From Malachius bipustulatus (Eukaryota; Arthropoda; Insecta; Coleoptera; Melyridae), in NCBI GenBank assembly GCA_910589415.1, contig OU342631.1, positions 59,176,598 through 59,240,597 of the forward strand: a DNA stretch of 64,000 nt, in the 5' to 3' direction. The position numbers and the translations under genes are program-made. The notes under the pieces are model-generated. The model ran no database searches. It was not told the DNA's origin and saw only the letters and a list, made by a program, of their open reading frames with translations. Shown one piece after another: positions 1-8,714 of this stretch (its first letter is position 1; every line of letters begins with the position of its first letter).

Positions 1-134
1 AGAGTTTTGTCAATATTATATTTCTCTTGTGCCTTACGCAAAGATATTTTGTTTTCTTTAATATCCCTTAGTGCAGCCTGCAAATAATCTTCTTTGGTGA
101 AAGGCTTATGCTTTGGCTTATAAATTTTCACCAT
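1..134 (-). CDS. Pogo-like transposase, N-terminal psq helix-turn-helix (cut by window edge)
   Basis: Reading leftwards from an ATG at 134-132, 44 codons are open to the window edge. The residues (start MVKIYKPKHKPFTKEDYLQA, later SLRKAQEKYNI) match the pattern of a psq/CENP-B type helix-turn-helix, the DNA-binding N-terminus of pogo-superfamily transposases. A second pogo transposase with the same domain lies at 34.8-36.6 kb. The catalytic DDE part would lie left of the window. Whether the ORF is intact cannot be judged. In the genome it would bind its own transposon ends in the nucleus. Confidence 0.6.
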   Translation of the reverse strand, partial: MVKIYKPKHKPFTKEDYLQAALRDIKENKISLRKAQEKYNIDKT

Positions 135-603
135 TTATCTGAAATTGCACACCAAGCTTTATTAACCTCACAACTGTCTCATTTTTACCTCAAAACCTGT
201 CTCATTATTATCGTTACCTTTAATTGATCAATAAATACGAGTTCTTAAAGGAGTATTTCAATAATTGGAACCACGAATAACAAAGAACACCAATTGTTAG
301 TGCTTTAAAAAAATTATAGAGAGGTCCCTTTGTTTTCATTAACAATTCAATAACAATGATAATTTCATTCTCTGTTTGGAAAAGTTTTAAGGTTAAATTT
401 GCATTGAATTTTTGCAGCTGGTGAAGCAGATCTATGCAATGAACCATCATAGAAACTTGTAAAATACATTTAAAGAAAAGGTTTGTTACTCGACATTTGG
501 AGTGAAATTATTTCAATAGTTGCTCCATAGAGGCCACTGAAAGGTGTCTCGTTTTTACCTCAAAGATTTAAGTGTCTCATTTTCACCTCCCCCCCCCCCC
601 CCC
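135..603. mobile_element. 5' flank of the pogo-like transposon with subterminal repeats
   Basis: This non-coding stretch carries a short motif, GTCTCATTTTTACCTC, at 176-191, with variants at 199-210 (partial), 546-561 and 574-589. It ends at a C-tract. Repeated motifs between a transposase start and an element end look like subterminal transposase-binding sites, so I place the element boundary near 589-603. The small minus-strand ORF inside it (220-450) resembles nothing known. Confidence 0.4.
589..603. repeat. Poly-C tract (15 nt)
   Basis: Fifteen consecutive C at the presumed outer end of the pogo-like element. Similar G/C runs occur at 40445-40457 and 50928-50944. Confidence 0.95.
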
Positions 604-612
604 GACCCTAAC

Positions 613-908
613 TGTGATAAATATTAATTAAATCCGTTTATAAATACCCCACGACGTACGTCTTCGTCAGACTTGCAGATATTGCCATCGATCTTTTTGG
701 GTAAACTCCACCCAGTAGCCCCTTTGTTCCATTCATCCGGATCCAGGTCCTGACTCATCTTTTTGAGTTCCAGCTCGTACTCGATGTGTTTTAAATAGTC
801 CATCATCGGGATAGGATCATAATTGGGTACCATTTCCAAAATTATTTAATATCCCTTGCCTAAAAATAAATAACAACCAGTCTCTACATCCCAAAAATTA
901 ACTCAACA
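613..908 (-). repeat. Candidate 3' LTR of the kinase-bearing gypsy element, with polypurine tract
   Basis: On the minus strand a purine run ATAGGGAAG (917-909) is followed immediately by TGTTGAGTTAAT, and the segment closes with CACA at 613, giving a TG...CA sequence of about 296 bp. A polypurine tract followed by TG is the classic start of a retrotransposon 3' LTR, and it sits just downstream of the kinase/zinc-knuckle ORF. The partner 5' LTR is not in the window, so the ends are unproven. A 71-codon minus ORF (839-624, starting MEMVPNYDPI) lies inside it; I do not recognise it, and it may be chance. Confidence 0.4.
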
Positions 909-1015
909 CTTCCCTATAATAGTCTGGTCCCAAAGGAGGACCTCACTGATCGCGGCACAAAAATAAACACTCACCACGATCGAGCGTCATGGTTCATCAT
1001 CGCCTCTCAGCCCGG

Positions 1016-1667
1016 TCACTCCCTCCTGGGCCTGGACGTTCGCCGAGGCTGCCGGATGTAGAACCGGCGGCGGCGCAGTTCTTCCCTCCTGGCCTGGGCG
1101 TCCGGCGAGCGGATGAGTGCGAGCGGCGCAACCAGCAGCTCGCATTGGGTGACCTTCTCCGCCGTCGTCACTGCAGGCTTGGTGGCGCGGTCCTCTCGGC
1201 GTGGCGGTCGTCTTCCCGAGGACGCCGGCGCTTGGGTCCCAGGGGTCCGCCCCGGCATGGGCAGTCCCGAGACAAAATCTCCGGCCGGTTGCAGTGCGAG
1301 CAAAAGAGCCGCAGTGCCCCCCTGCACTGGCTCCGGTAATGGCCCGTCTCGCCACACCGCCAGCACAAAACGGGCCTTCCGACAGGTAGTCAGCGGAAAT
1401 GCGGATACGCAATAGCCGCCACGACTCCGTGCGGACTGTCACGCAGCATCGACGGTCGCTCCGCCTGCCTGCTGGCCGCAAGGCCCGCAGACGATCGAGC
1501 ACGTGTGGTGGCCGGGGAACGGTTGCCCAGAGAGCTTCTAAGCTCCGGCTTATCGTCGGTATGTCGTCTGCGGGTTCTGGGTTGGGGGTCGACGGACCGT
1601 CAGGTTCCGGTGTTGGTGCGTCGGCCCCGGTCGGTGACTCGCTGGAGTGCGTCGAGACGGTGGTTGA
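1016..1667 (-). pseudogene. Linker and CCHC zinc-knuckle half of the kinase/zinc-knuckle ORF (frameshifted)
   Basis: From about 1667 down to 1385 one minus frame is open and encodes a Pro/Asp-rich linker, then basic residues. Near 1380 the frame breaks, and the next frame carries CWRCGETGHYRSQC, a perfect C-x2-C-x4-H-x4-C knuckle, followed by a second Cys cluster (FCSHCNRPEILSRDCPC). Such double knuckles are typical of Gag nucleocapsid regions of gypsy-type elements and bind RNA or DNA. The basic tail breaks frame again and runs out near 1016-987. The linker frame is the one the kinase would enter if the 19-bp duplication at 1651-1688 were absent, so kinase and knuckle were probably one protein. 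The block is GC-rich, unlike its surroundings. Confidence 0.65.
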
Positions 1668-2535
1668 CGGTCGAGACGGTGGTTGACGGTCGATCCGGTC
1701 TCCTCGGGACGTGGTACACCCCCGGGTCGTCCTTCATTAGGAACAGGCGTGTGCGGGGGCGATCGTCGGGGTCGTCTGCCAGCATTTGTCGTACCCAAGT
1801 AGACATGGTGGGCTCCGTTGCTCCTACGTCCTCAGTCCGGGAGCTTTCCCACGACTCCCAGTACGGAGGCTGGTACCAACCGGCTACGATGTCTCCGGCA
1901 GATGCGGCGAAAAGGAGTGTGGCCCCGCATGACCACACGTCCACCCCGTAGCCGTACGGATTCCCCCTGCGGATCTCCGGTGCCATGAACCCTGGTGTGC
2001 CGAGCGTGCCGTACCAATTGGGTTCGTCGCCGGTGGTGCGGGTGGCCAGGCCGAAGTCCCCCAACTTCGCGCGCATGTTTCCCTCGGCTCCCCATAACAA
2101 AACGTTGTCGGGTGTGACGTTGCGGTGGAGCGTCCCGCTGAGATGGCATTGGGCCAGGGCTGCCATTAGGTGGGCGCCGATGCAGCCCAGATCCCCGTCC
2201 ACCACGCGGCCCCTAGCGACGACCAGCTGGAGCAGGCTTGCCTCCGCCAACTCCATGATCATGGAAATCGCATCCCGCTGCACGATCGTCTTGAAGAGGC
2301 GGACCACGTTCGGCCCACCAAAGGAGCTGATAAAGGCGATCTCCATGGCCGCTTCTTCGCCGTCCTCTTCTAATGACAGCAACTTAACGGCCCGGGGAGA
2401 TCTGTCCGCCCGCTGGGCGCACAGCCGTACGCAGCTGAACATTCCCCCGCCTATCTTTCTACCCACCGCATACTCTTCGGAAAATGGCGCGGTTTCCCAT
2501 TCGGCGTCGTGTTCGAAGTCTCGCCTGTCGGACAT
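1600..2535 (-). pseudogene. Protein-kinase-domain ORF in the env position of a Ty3/gypsy element
   Basis: The ATG at 2535 opens 311 codons, and the frame extends 15 codons further upstream. Eukaryotic protein-kinase landmarks occur in order: glycine loop (KIGGGMFSCV), the VAIK-type lysine (AVKLL), an Ala/Glu-rich alpha-C, the catalytic loop HRNVTPDNVLL, DFGLAT, a GTPGFMAPE activation-segment end, and DVWSCGA. The catalytic-loop Asp of HRD is Asn here, a G-to-A change at a CpG, so this copy is probably inactive although DFG is intact. The last roughly 28 residues are out of frame because of a 19-bp tandem duplication. The ORF starts 81 nt after the pol stop and is followed by the CCHC part and a polypurine tract. 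It could instead be a captured host gene; its substrate is unknown. Confidence 0.75.
1651..1688. repeat. 19-bp tandem duplication that shifts the kinase frame
   Basis: Two perfect head-to-tail copies (1651-1669 and 1670-1688) begin GTCGAGACGGTGG. Nineteen is not a multiple of three, and removing one unit puts the kinase frame exactly onto the linker/CCHC frame below 1667. Confidence 0.9.
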
Positions 2536-2616
2536 CCTGGTGGTTCCCCCCAGAAATGAATCATGAGTTCGGGTGGGCACGAGACGTGCGTGCGGTCGTG
2601 TGACGTGGGGACGGGT

Positions 2617-2733
2617 TTAGGCGGGCGGAGTAGTTGGGTGGTTGGCATACGGTTTCAGGTCCTTCACGTGGACCCTACGGACACGGCGGCCGGTTGTGTC
2701 TTTTAGATCGTAGACCACCGGTGAATGCGCAAA
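2617..2733 (-). pseudogene. Ty3/gypsy integrase C-terminus (5'-truncated pol)
   Basis: Reading left from about 2733, the minus strand encodes VVYDLKDTTGRRVRRVHVKD and then LKPYANHP, ending at a TAA at 2619-2617. The pattern VYDL...GRRVRRVHVKDLKPY is the usual end of gypsy-type integrases, where the C-terminal domain binds DNA. Everything upstream (protease, RT, RNase H, integrase core) is missing: at 2734-2752 the sequence changes to an unrelated LINE. The short piece still fixes the identity and orientation of the element carrying the kinase ORF. Confidence 0.7.
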
Positions 2734-2751
2734 ACTGAGATAGTCTACAAT

Positions 2752-3400
2752 CATTGAACACCTTAGCAAAGATACATAATTTTGATATCGGGCGATAATT
2801 CTCTATAGTTGATTTGTTACCAGATTTGTGAACCGGAGTTATGTGGAAAGTTTTCCAAAGTTTCGGGAACTGGCCCTTCGATAGTGACATATTAAATAAA
2901 AAATACAAAAAAGGCTCACACAAATTATTTGCACAGATTTTAATACAAGGCGCTGGAATATTATCAGGACCCGGACTTGTACTTCTGAGTTTTAATAATT
3001 TATTCAAAATTTTATCACGATCAATATGATACTTAGATATGGCGGATGAGATGTCGGGAGCAGGATGGTCGCTAGATGTCTGCGCAGCAGGTACCGGATT
3101 TGTAAAGACTGAAGAGAAATAGTGAGAGAAAACATCACAAATGTCATGATTATCTAGGATAGTTATGTTATTGTGCGTGAAGCCTGCCAGTACTCCACGA
3201 CCCGATTTCTTATTGGAGACAAAATCCCAAATTAATCTAGGATTGGACCGAATATTGTCTGGACACTATCCACATACGTCTTGTAGTCTTGATCTATAAG
3301 ATATTTTGATCTCTTACGTAATGATTTAAAAGTACAATAATCAAGAGGGTTTCCGAATCGCTTCCAGTGCTTATGGCTGCGTATAAGAGGTAAGGAGTAA
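2752..3400 (-). pseudogene. LINE reverse-transcriptase fragment (jockey/CR1 type)
   Basis: The minus strand encodes the region before and into the RT palm: KRFGNPLDYCTFKSLRKRSK, a stretch matching the EN-RT linker (NPRLIWDFVSNKKSG), then SPGPDNIPA, FPKLWKTFHITPVHKSGNK and ENYRPISKL. This is RT motifs 1-2A of non-LTR elements. A frameshift near 3270 separates the linker from the upstream part. The fragment lacks endonuclease, the YADD region and the 3' end; it abuts a dispersed repeat at 3390 and the gypsy integrase at about 2740. Confidence 0.75.
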
Positions 3401-3545
3401 ATTAACCCCAACATGCACTATACAAAACTCAATAGATTTTGAGATATTTCGATTTTCAACTTTTCTTAATAAAATGGTTTCAAATGTCTTGAAATGTAAT
3501 TTTCAAAAAATCTACTTTAACTTTTTGTAGAAAATATCCATCATC
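3390..3545. repeat. Dispersed repeat, inverted partner of 25985-26135
   Basis: The sequence from TAAGGAGTAAATTAACCCCA onward is nearly the reverse complement of 25985-26135. At that site it forms the right end of a TA-flanked element, so this is probably a truncated copy of the same end. Confidence 0.7.
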
Positions 3546-3589
3546 TGTGAAAACTTATATGTAATTTGAGGTTATGACACTTAAAAAAA

Positions 3590-4019
3590 TTATACCTTTG
3601 TTAATAAGAATATATTGTCTGGTGCTTCCATTATAAACTTATTGATTTGATCTGGTGTTAGGATTTTTGCTTCTTCGCTGAATATCCTTCGGATTTTCGT
3701 TTCATAAGAGCACGAAGTTTAGGATAGGTCGATATGTCAACATTATGATTAATATTTACGGTCGATCTCAACATAGAATATATAGACCACAAGGTTGAAG
3801 TTCTTCTGGTTTTTGACAATTCTTGAAAGTAAACATTAACATATTTTCTGACAATGCTCTGCTTTTATGACCTTTTCTCCAATTTATGAAATGTTTATAA
3901 GCAGATTCGTGTTTTTCTCTCGAAACTGCAGGTAGCAAATTCAAAGAACACAAACCTGCTTGTTTTCTGACTTCAGGTAGTGTATTTTCTGCTTCAGATT
4001 AAGAGGAATCACAATCCAT
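3590..4019 (-). pseudogene. Crypton-like tyrosine-recombinase relic (core-binding domain only)
   Basis: An ATG at 4019 starts an ORF with a stop at codon 7. The following residues include SREKHESAYKHFINWRKGHK, SENMLMF and, after a one-base frameshift, STLWSIYSMLRSTVN and YPKLRALMKRKSEG, ending at a TAA at 3592-3590. This resembles the SAM-like core-binding domain of Crypton-type or domesticated tyrosine recombinases found in many animals. The catalytic R...HxxR...Y half is absent. The call rests on recalled family patterns, not a search. Its upstream side adjoins arm A of the 0.7-kb inverted repeat, which may be its 5' region. Confidence 0.5.
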
Positions 4020-4040
4020 TATAATGATAGGTAACTAAAA

Positions 4041-4727
4041 TTTATTTTTTCAGACTACCTAGATAGGTATTATTTTCAATTCTACCAATAACTTTTTAAT
4101 ATTACTATTATATACTGTTAAATCATTGAATTCTACCGATAATATTATTATTATTTATTATTAGACTCCGTATCTAAACTAAAAATAAGTGACGTGTGGA
4201 GCGTGGAGACGTGGTAGATATGCAACTTCCACACAACGCAGTCGACTGTGCGTCCTCGATTGAAGTTAGAGGTGTGCGAGTTTTCACGTTCGTGAATTTG
4301 ATTTGAACGCTACCAATGCTGTTATTAGCGATCAACTCGTAAATTTTAATAATTACTGCCACAAGAGAATAATAAGTATATTATATTTTATAGTCTTGTC
4401 GGCTTCTATGTTATCCCATTTGTGCTTATTTTATTACCTTGCAGCTTTAAATGAATAGTTATTCCATTAACAATAAGTAACAATTGATTTCTCAGTTACC
4501 GCCCATCACTATTGTTGACATTAAAACTGTACGGAAACGATTTTTGGCTATGCCTTATGTCGCTTTGTCGCACAGTTTTGGATACGTGAGAAATCTGCTA
4601 GTTTGCGCACAAAAAACGATGCGCAAAGTAGTGTTTTGTATAGTGGTCGTAGGAAAAAGTATTTTCGTCTTCCTTAGGACGATTTAACGGAGAACAACTT
4701 TCCTTGAAAGAAGATGGAACTACACCG
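4041..4727. repeat. Arm A of a ~0.68-kb inverted repeat (partner 15271-15943)
   Basis: The segment from TTTATTTTTTCAGACTACC to GGAACTACACCG is matched in inverse orientation by 15943-15271 with scattered mismatches. Beyond 4727 the loci differ. Next to arm A on its left is the Crypton-like ATG; next to arm B is a LINE ORF whose first codons come from the arm. The small ORFs inside are not convincing. Confidence 0.85.
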
Positions 4728-4924
4728 CTTTGTTTACACTAGGAGAGTTACTAAACTCCAGTACTCGGTTCTAATAACTCGCCCCAGTTACTGGCATCGT
4801 GTAAAGCCACCTTTATTGTAGGATATCAGACAATTGGCAATTAACAGAAACGAAGTTAATATTACGAACATTATACAATTTTAGATTGAAAATCTAAATT
4901 TTATCAATTTTTCGTAAATATATA
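4728..4924. other. Unassigned AT-rich spacer
   Basis: No ORF, TIR or recognisable family seen between arm A and the next dispersed repeat. Confidence 0.5.
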
Positions 4925-5085
4925 CGGAAAGTGCGGCCGCTAAAATGAGTGTCGCTCGGTCTGTGTGTATGTGACTTTTCTAGGAAACACGGCACAGGGT
5001 CTAGCGGCACACGGTTCCATGATGTCTATTTAAAATGAGCGGGATCCGTTCCCGGGAAGTGTCATTTTTCGGGAATTTCGGGATC
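4925..5085 (+). repeat. Dispersed repeat family R, copy 1 (left half)
   Basis: Shared landmarks are CCGCTAAAAT, TTTTCTAGGAAACAC, AAAATGAGCGGGATCCGTTC and CCGGGAAGTGTC...TTTTCGGGAATTTCGGGA. The same landmarks occur at 23.9 and 25.4 kb. Here the repeat stops abruptly at the junction with a LINE RT fragment. Confidence 0.8.
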
Positions 5086-6706
5086 TTGCGTGCTTGTCCT
5101 TCTGGACTACTCGAAAGCTTTCGATACCATCAACTTTTGATAGCAAAACTTAAATACTATGGATTCTGTTGCGAAGCTCTTGAACTGACAAACTCCTATT
5201 TTTCTGACAGAAAACAAAAAGTTGTGGTTGATAGCCGGGAATCTTCAGAAATAAATATTTTCTCGGGGGTGCCACAGGGCTCCATTCTGGGTCCGCTTTT
5301 TTCATAATTTACACTTCTGATTTATTACGCTCCATAAATGAATATTGTGAGGTCACAGCCTACGCTGATGATACCCAGCTATTATTCAAATTTCAACCGG
5401 AGGACTCTACGTTCGTGCAAACGGAATCATTAATGAGGTATTAGATAGAATTAAAATACTTTCTGAAGAACATAACCTGAGTCTAAACGAGCGTAAATCA
5501 CAGGTAATGTTTTTCTCCACTAACAACAAATATATATTATGCAAATGCAATTTGCAAATGGCGACTCGTCGAATCTCGGAATTCGGAAAGACGGCGACCG
5601 GCCGATCAGAAGACGGTCACATGACGAATTCGCGCGACTCCGCAATCTCGTGCGTGAGCGTACTGCTGGTGGAATTTGGCTCCAAAATTTAAATATGTAA
5701 TTTATTTCATCCTTTAGGTTTTTAATAGGTAGGTATTATATTATTTATACTTATCGAAAGAATAATGCGAATCTTTCCAAGAAATATTTATGTTGAATAC
5801 ATAGGTAATTATAGTTCTCCATTATTAAAGTATTAATGAATTTTTTTATGTAAATTTTTTTAACGGCAACTCAACATTAAAAGGTTTCCATCCTAAATAA
5901 ATTAGTAACGTGTTTGCATGTATGCAGGTATATTGTCTTATACGTTTATACCATATATGTTATAAATTAATAAGTCAACAAGTTGTAATAGAATGTATTG
6001 TGTTCACGTCATAATGTCATTAAAATGACGTCAAATTCTGGTCAAAAAATCACGTCTATATCACGTCGTATATTGGTCACATGACGTCGCGAACCACAAA
6101 TCACTAATTATTGACGTGATAATGACGTCGCCATGTTAACTGGGTAAGTTTTTAATAGAAAATTTAAATATTATTGTTGCACAAAGTAGATTGGAGTTTG
6201 TAGAGTCTGCTAAGAGTTTGGGTGTCATCATTGACACAAAAATGAGGTTCAAAAATCATGTTCCAAAACTAAGACAGAGATCATTTTATAATCTTAAGCT
6301 GCTCTATTCAAATAGACACGTATTAAACTTTAAACTTAGATGCCAGCTCTGTCAATCGTTGGTTTTATCTCACTACGCTTATTGTGACCATGTATACTAC
6401 CCATGCCTAGATTCTGTAGATAAAAATAAATAACAAAAAGTCCAAAATGCATGCTGTAGATTTATTTTCGATTTGAGAAGGAGAGATCATGTCTCCCATA
6501 AAGTTAGAGAGTTAAATTGGCCAAATATGGAAAATAGACATAGATACCATCTGGGTAATGTTGTTCAAAATACTATGAATAATGCAAACGGTTCAGCCAG
6601 AATAAAAGACTTCTTTGTTTATCGTTATTCCTTACACTCTGTGAATACTAGATTTAAGGATAGATTGACTGTACCCCGCTACCACACTGTCATGTTTCAG
6701 AGATAA
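5086..6706 (+). pseudogene. LINE RT fragment in two pieces, interrupted by an insertion
   Basis: Piece 1 (5086-5550) encodes RT motif A (LDYSKAFDTIN), then after a stop/frameshift YFSDRKQKVVVD, motif B (SGVPQGSILGPL) and motif C (AYADDTQLL) in shifting frames. Piece 2 (about 6165-6706) resumes the same element: LEFVESAKSLGVIIDTKM, the thumb region, a connecting stop at 6431, then the C-terminal KVQNACCRFIFDLRRRDHVS segment. The non-LTR RT C-terminal domain is recognisable, but several stops and frameshifts make it dead. Endonuclease and ORF1 are missing; the 5' end is replaced by repeat family R. Confidence 0.75.
5555..6164. other. ~0.6-kb insertion inside the LINE, with clustered ACGTC motifs
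   Basis: This block breaks the LINE reading frame between the YADD region and the LGV motif. Its start is GC-richer (GCGACTCGTCGAATCTCGG), its middle AT-rich. At 6008-6133 ACGTC-containing words (TGACGTCA, CACGTCT, TGACGTCG, GACGTGAT) recur about eight times. I see no ORF worth calling and no clear TIRs; a non-autonomous element is likely but unidentified. Confidence 0.45.
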
Positions 6707-7394
6707 AATTGATTAATGCACTCCCAAGAGAATTTAAAAGTACAATATAAATAAATTCAAATTTAAATTAAAGCGACACTTGTTAAATCAATAGGATGTA
6801 TCGTGATTTTCTTTCGTTATATTTTGTTATGTATTCTCTGAAAGTGTATGATTTTCACGGGTTGGCATTGAGTGTCGACTGCGTGGGTGTTTTCCTGCGA
6901 CTGTGGACTGGGTGTTGTTACTGATGTTGTTGTTGTTATTATTGACAGTGTCATTCTGTTGGGTACCAATATAATAAATGGATATCTGCTGTTGTTATCG
7001 ATACAATTGAAATAAATATTTTTTCATTTCTTTTCATAATCTTATTATGACTTCTTCTCTAGCAATTTTCTTTTTCTTTCTCTTTCTCCTCGACATTTCC
7101 TTGTTTATTTTTCATTCAACATCTATGATGAGTATGCTAGTTTCTGTTAAACAGAATTGTTAGCTTGCATGCTAACGAATGACGCGAGGGACTGTTATAG
7201 TTGTTATAACAGACATAATTTTAGGTTATTTCTAATGTTCGCCTTTTTGTTTCCATTGTGGCTCGCTTTATATGGTTGAATATAATAGCTTCAAATAGCT
7301 AGATTCCGCCATGTAATGCGACAAATATTATATTGTTCGATATGTTTTTGATTTTTTAATGTAACAGTTAATTTGAATAAAGTCGGTATTAATC
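6707..7394. other. AT-rich spacer with LINE 3' remnant
   Basis: Probably 3' flank of the dead LINE at its start, a short TTG-rich run near 6918-6945, and otherwise nothing recognised. Confidence 0.4.
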
Positions 7395-7900
7395 TTCCGG
7401 GAATAGCCTAGGAAACACTCTCAGTGCCTAAAAGTTGTACCGATCGGGGCGAAACTTGGTAAGGACGTACCGTGGGATCCCCAAATACGACCTCTTGAAA
7501 ATAGGCCGGATCCGAGAATTTTAAGACCCTCGTAAAATTGAAATTTTTCTTCACTTCCTGCGCAAACCTACTTTCAATTTTTTTTTTCGAAATTTCTCAA
7601 ACCGATCGGAAAAACAGTAAAACAGTGTGTTAGAGTCGTTAATTGCCTATAAAAAAGATGATGTTGAAATTTCACGTGAAAAGTCGAAAAAAGCGACTTA
7701 TTCAAAAAACAAAACAAAACAAAAATCAGTTTTTTTTCCTAAAGAACAAATTTTTTTTCAGAAATGGTGCATCCTAGCGAATTATTAAATCAGAGCTTTT
7801 TTGAGTAGTTCTTTAAATGCTATTTTTTTCATTTGAAACATTTTCCCGGAAAATTCGCCGTTTGTGAGCGGCAATCGTCTCTTTAATAAACTAAATTAAA
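7395..7900 (+). repeat. Dispersed repeat family R, copy 2 (right half and tail)
   Basis: Begins CCGGGAATAGCCTAGGAAACAC and continues with ACCGATCGGGGCGAAACTTG, AATACGACCTCTTG and GGCCGGATCCGAGAATTTTA. The tail (GGTGCATCC...AATCAGAGC...CCCGGAAAAT) recurs, diverged, at 11.80-12.10 kb in the same orientation, so the CR1-like LINE lies between two direct copies. Confidence 0.75.
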
Positions 7901-7918
7901 TTAAGTATACCTACCAAA

Positions 7919-8689
7919 ATGAGTTCGTGTCTACATTGCAACAACTCCTCTAAATCTTGCACGATTCAATGTGACGGATGTCAGGGTCCGCTGCACTCAG
8001 CTTGTGTTGGCCTGGCTGAGTCTGAAATAAAAATGACCCGAGCCAAGTCAAGATGCTTCAAGGTGGTATGTAATTCTTGTTCTAATAATATGGGTTCTTT
8101 TAAGAACATGAACGCCGTTATTTCGAACATTAAAGAGGAATTTAATTCAGCTCTCGTCCGAATTCAGCGCGATTTCGACTCTCAACTAAAAGATCTAAGA
8201 GCGCTTCTTGCACAGCAAAAACAAATGAACGAAGGTGCCGATTCCTTATTTGAAGAGGTGGTTCATGAGGTTATGGAACGTCAGAGACGCAGCAAAAATT
8301 TAATAATTTTCAACCTACCTGAGCAAGCTGATGGCGCTCCAAAGCAACTTCGTGAGGATGGCGAGTGGCGTAATATTGCAGATGTTCTCAACGCATGGCC
8401 CAGTATTCGTAGGCTGGGCCGGTTTGTTGCTGGTGGCGGCGCCCGCCCTCGCCCAATTAGGATATCCCTTGGCAGCGAGGGTGACGTTGCTACTCTTGTT
8501 CGTGGGTCAAAGAGGCTTAAGGAGCATGGTCGGTTCAACCACGTCTCGGTTTCATTTGATAGAACACCGAGGCAACAGCAGGCTTACAAGAGGGCCAAGG
8601 ACGAACTGAGGGTGAGACAAGAGGGCGGAGAGAAGAACTTGAAGCTTCGCTACAAAAATGGTGTTCCCGAGATTACAACTTTAAACTAA
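7919..8689 (+). CDS. CR1/T1-type LINE ORF1 protein (PHD finger, coiled coil, RRM-like)
   Basis: An intact 256-codon ORF. Residues 4-54 form a C4HC3 PHD finger (Cys 4, 7, 18, 21, His 26, Cys 29, 51, 54) with MTRAKSRCFKVVCNSC at its end. Residues of about 65-110 are heptad-like (ISNIKEEF, IQRDFDSQLKDLRALL), consistent with trimerisation. From about 124, KNLIIFNLPE begins an RRM-like domain as in many LINE ORF1 proteins that coat element RNA. The ATG follows AT-rich 5' UTR, and the ORF2 frame opens about 26 nt after the stop. The homologue at 51.9 kb has the same order. No lesion is visible, so it may still be expressed. Confidence 0.85.
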   Translation: MSSCLHCNNSSKSCTIQCDGCQGPLHSACVGLAESEIKMTRAKSRCFKVVCNSCSNNMGSFKNMNAVISNIKEEFNSALVRIQRDFDSQLKDLRALLAQQKQMNEGADSLFEEVVHEVMERQRRSKNLIIFNLPEQADGAPKQLREDGEWRNIADVLNAWPSIRRLGRFVAGGGARPRPIRISLGSEGDVATLVRGSKRLKEHGRFNHVSVSFDRTPRQQQAYKRAKDELRVRQEGGEKNLKLRYKNGVPEITTLN

Positions 8690-8714
8690 GTGGTTACAGT
8701 CTAAGACTAAGTAG

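Noticed and set aside
220..450. 76-codon minus ORF near the window start
   Set aside because: Hydrophobic, low-complexity, without motif; it lies in a transposon flank between sub-terminal repeats.
989..1951. Plus-strand ORFs of 60-148 codons and 1985-2566 (193 codons) in the GC-rich block
   Set aside because: They are antisense shadows of the kinase/zinc-knuckle reading; GC-rich DNA lacks stops. They have no recognisable motif.
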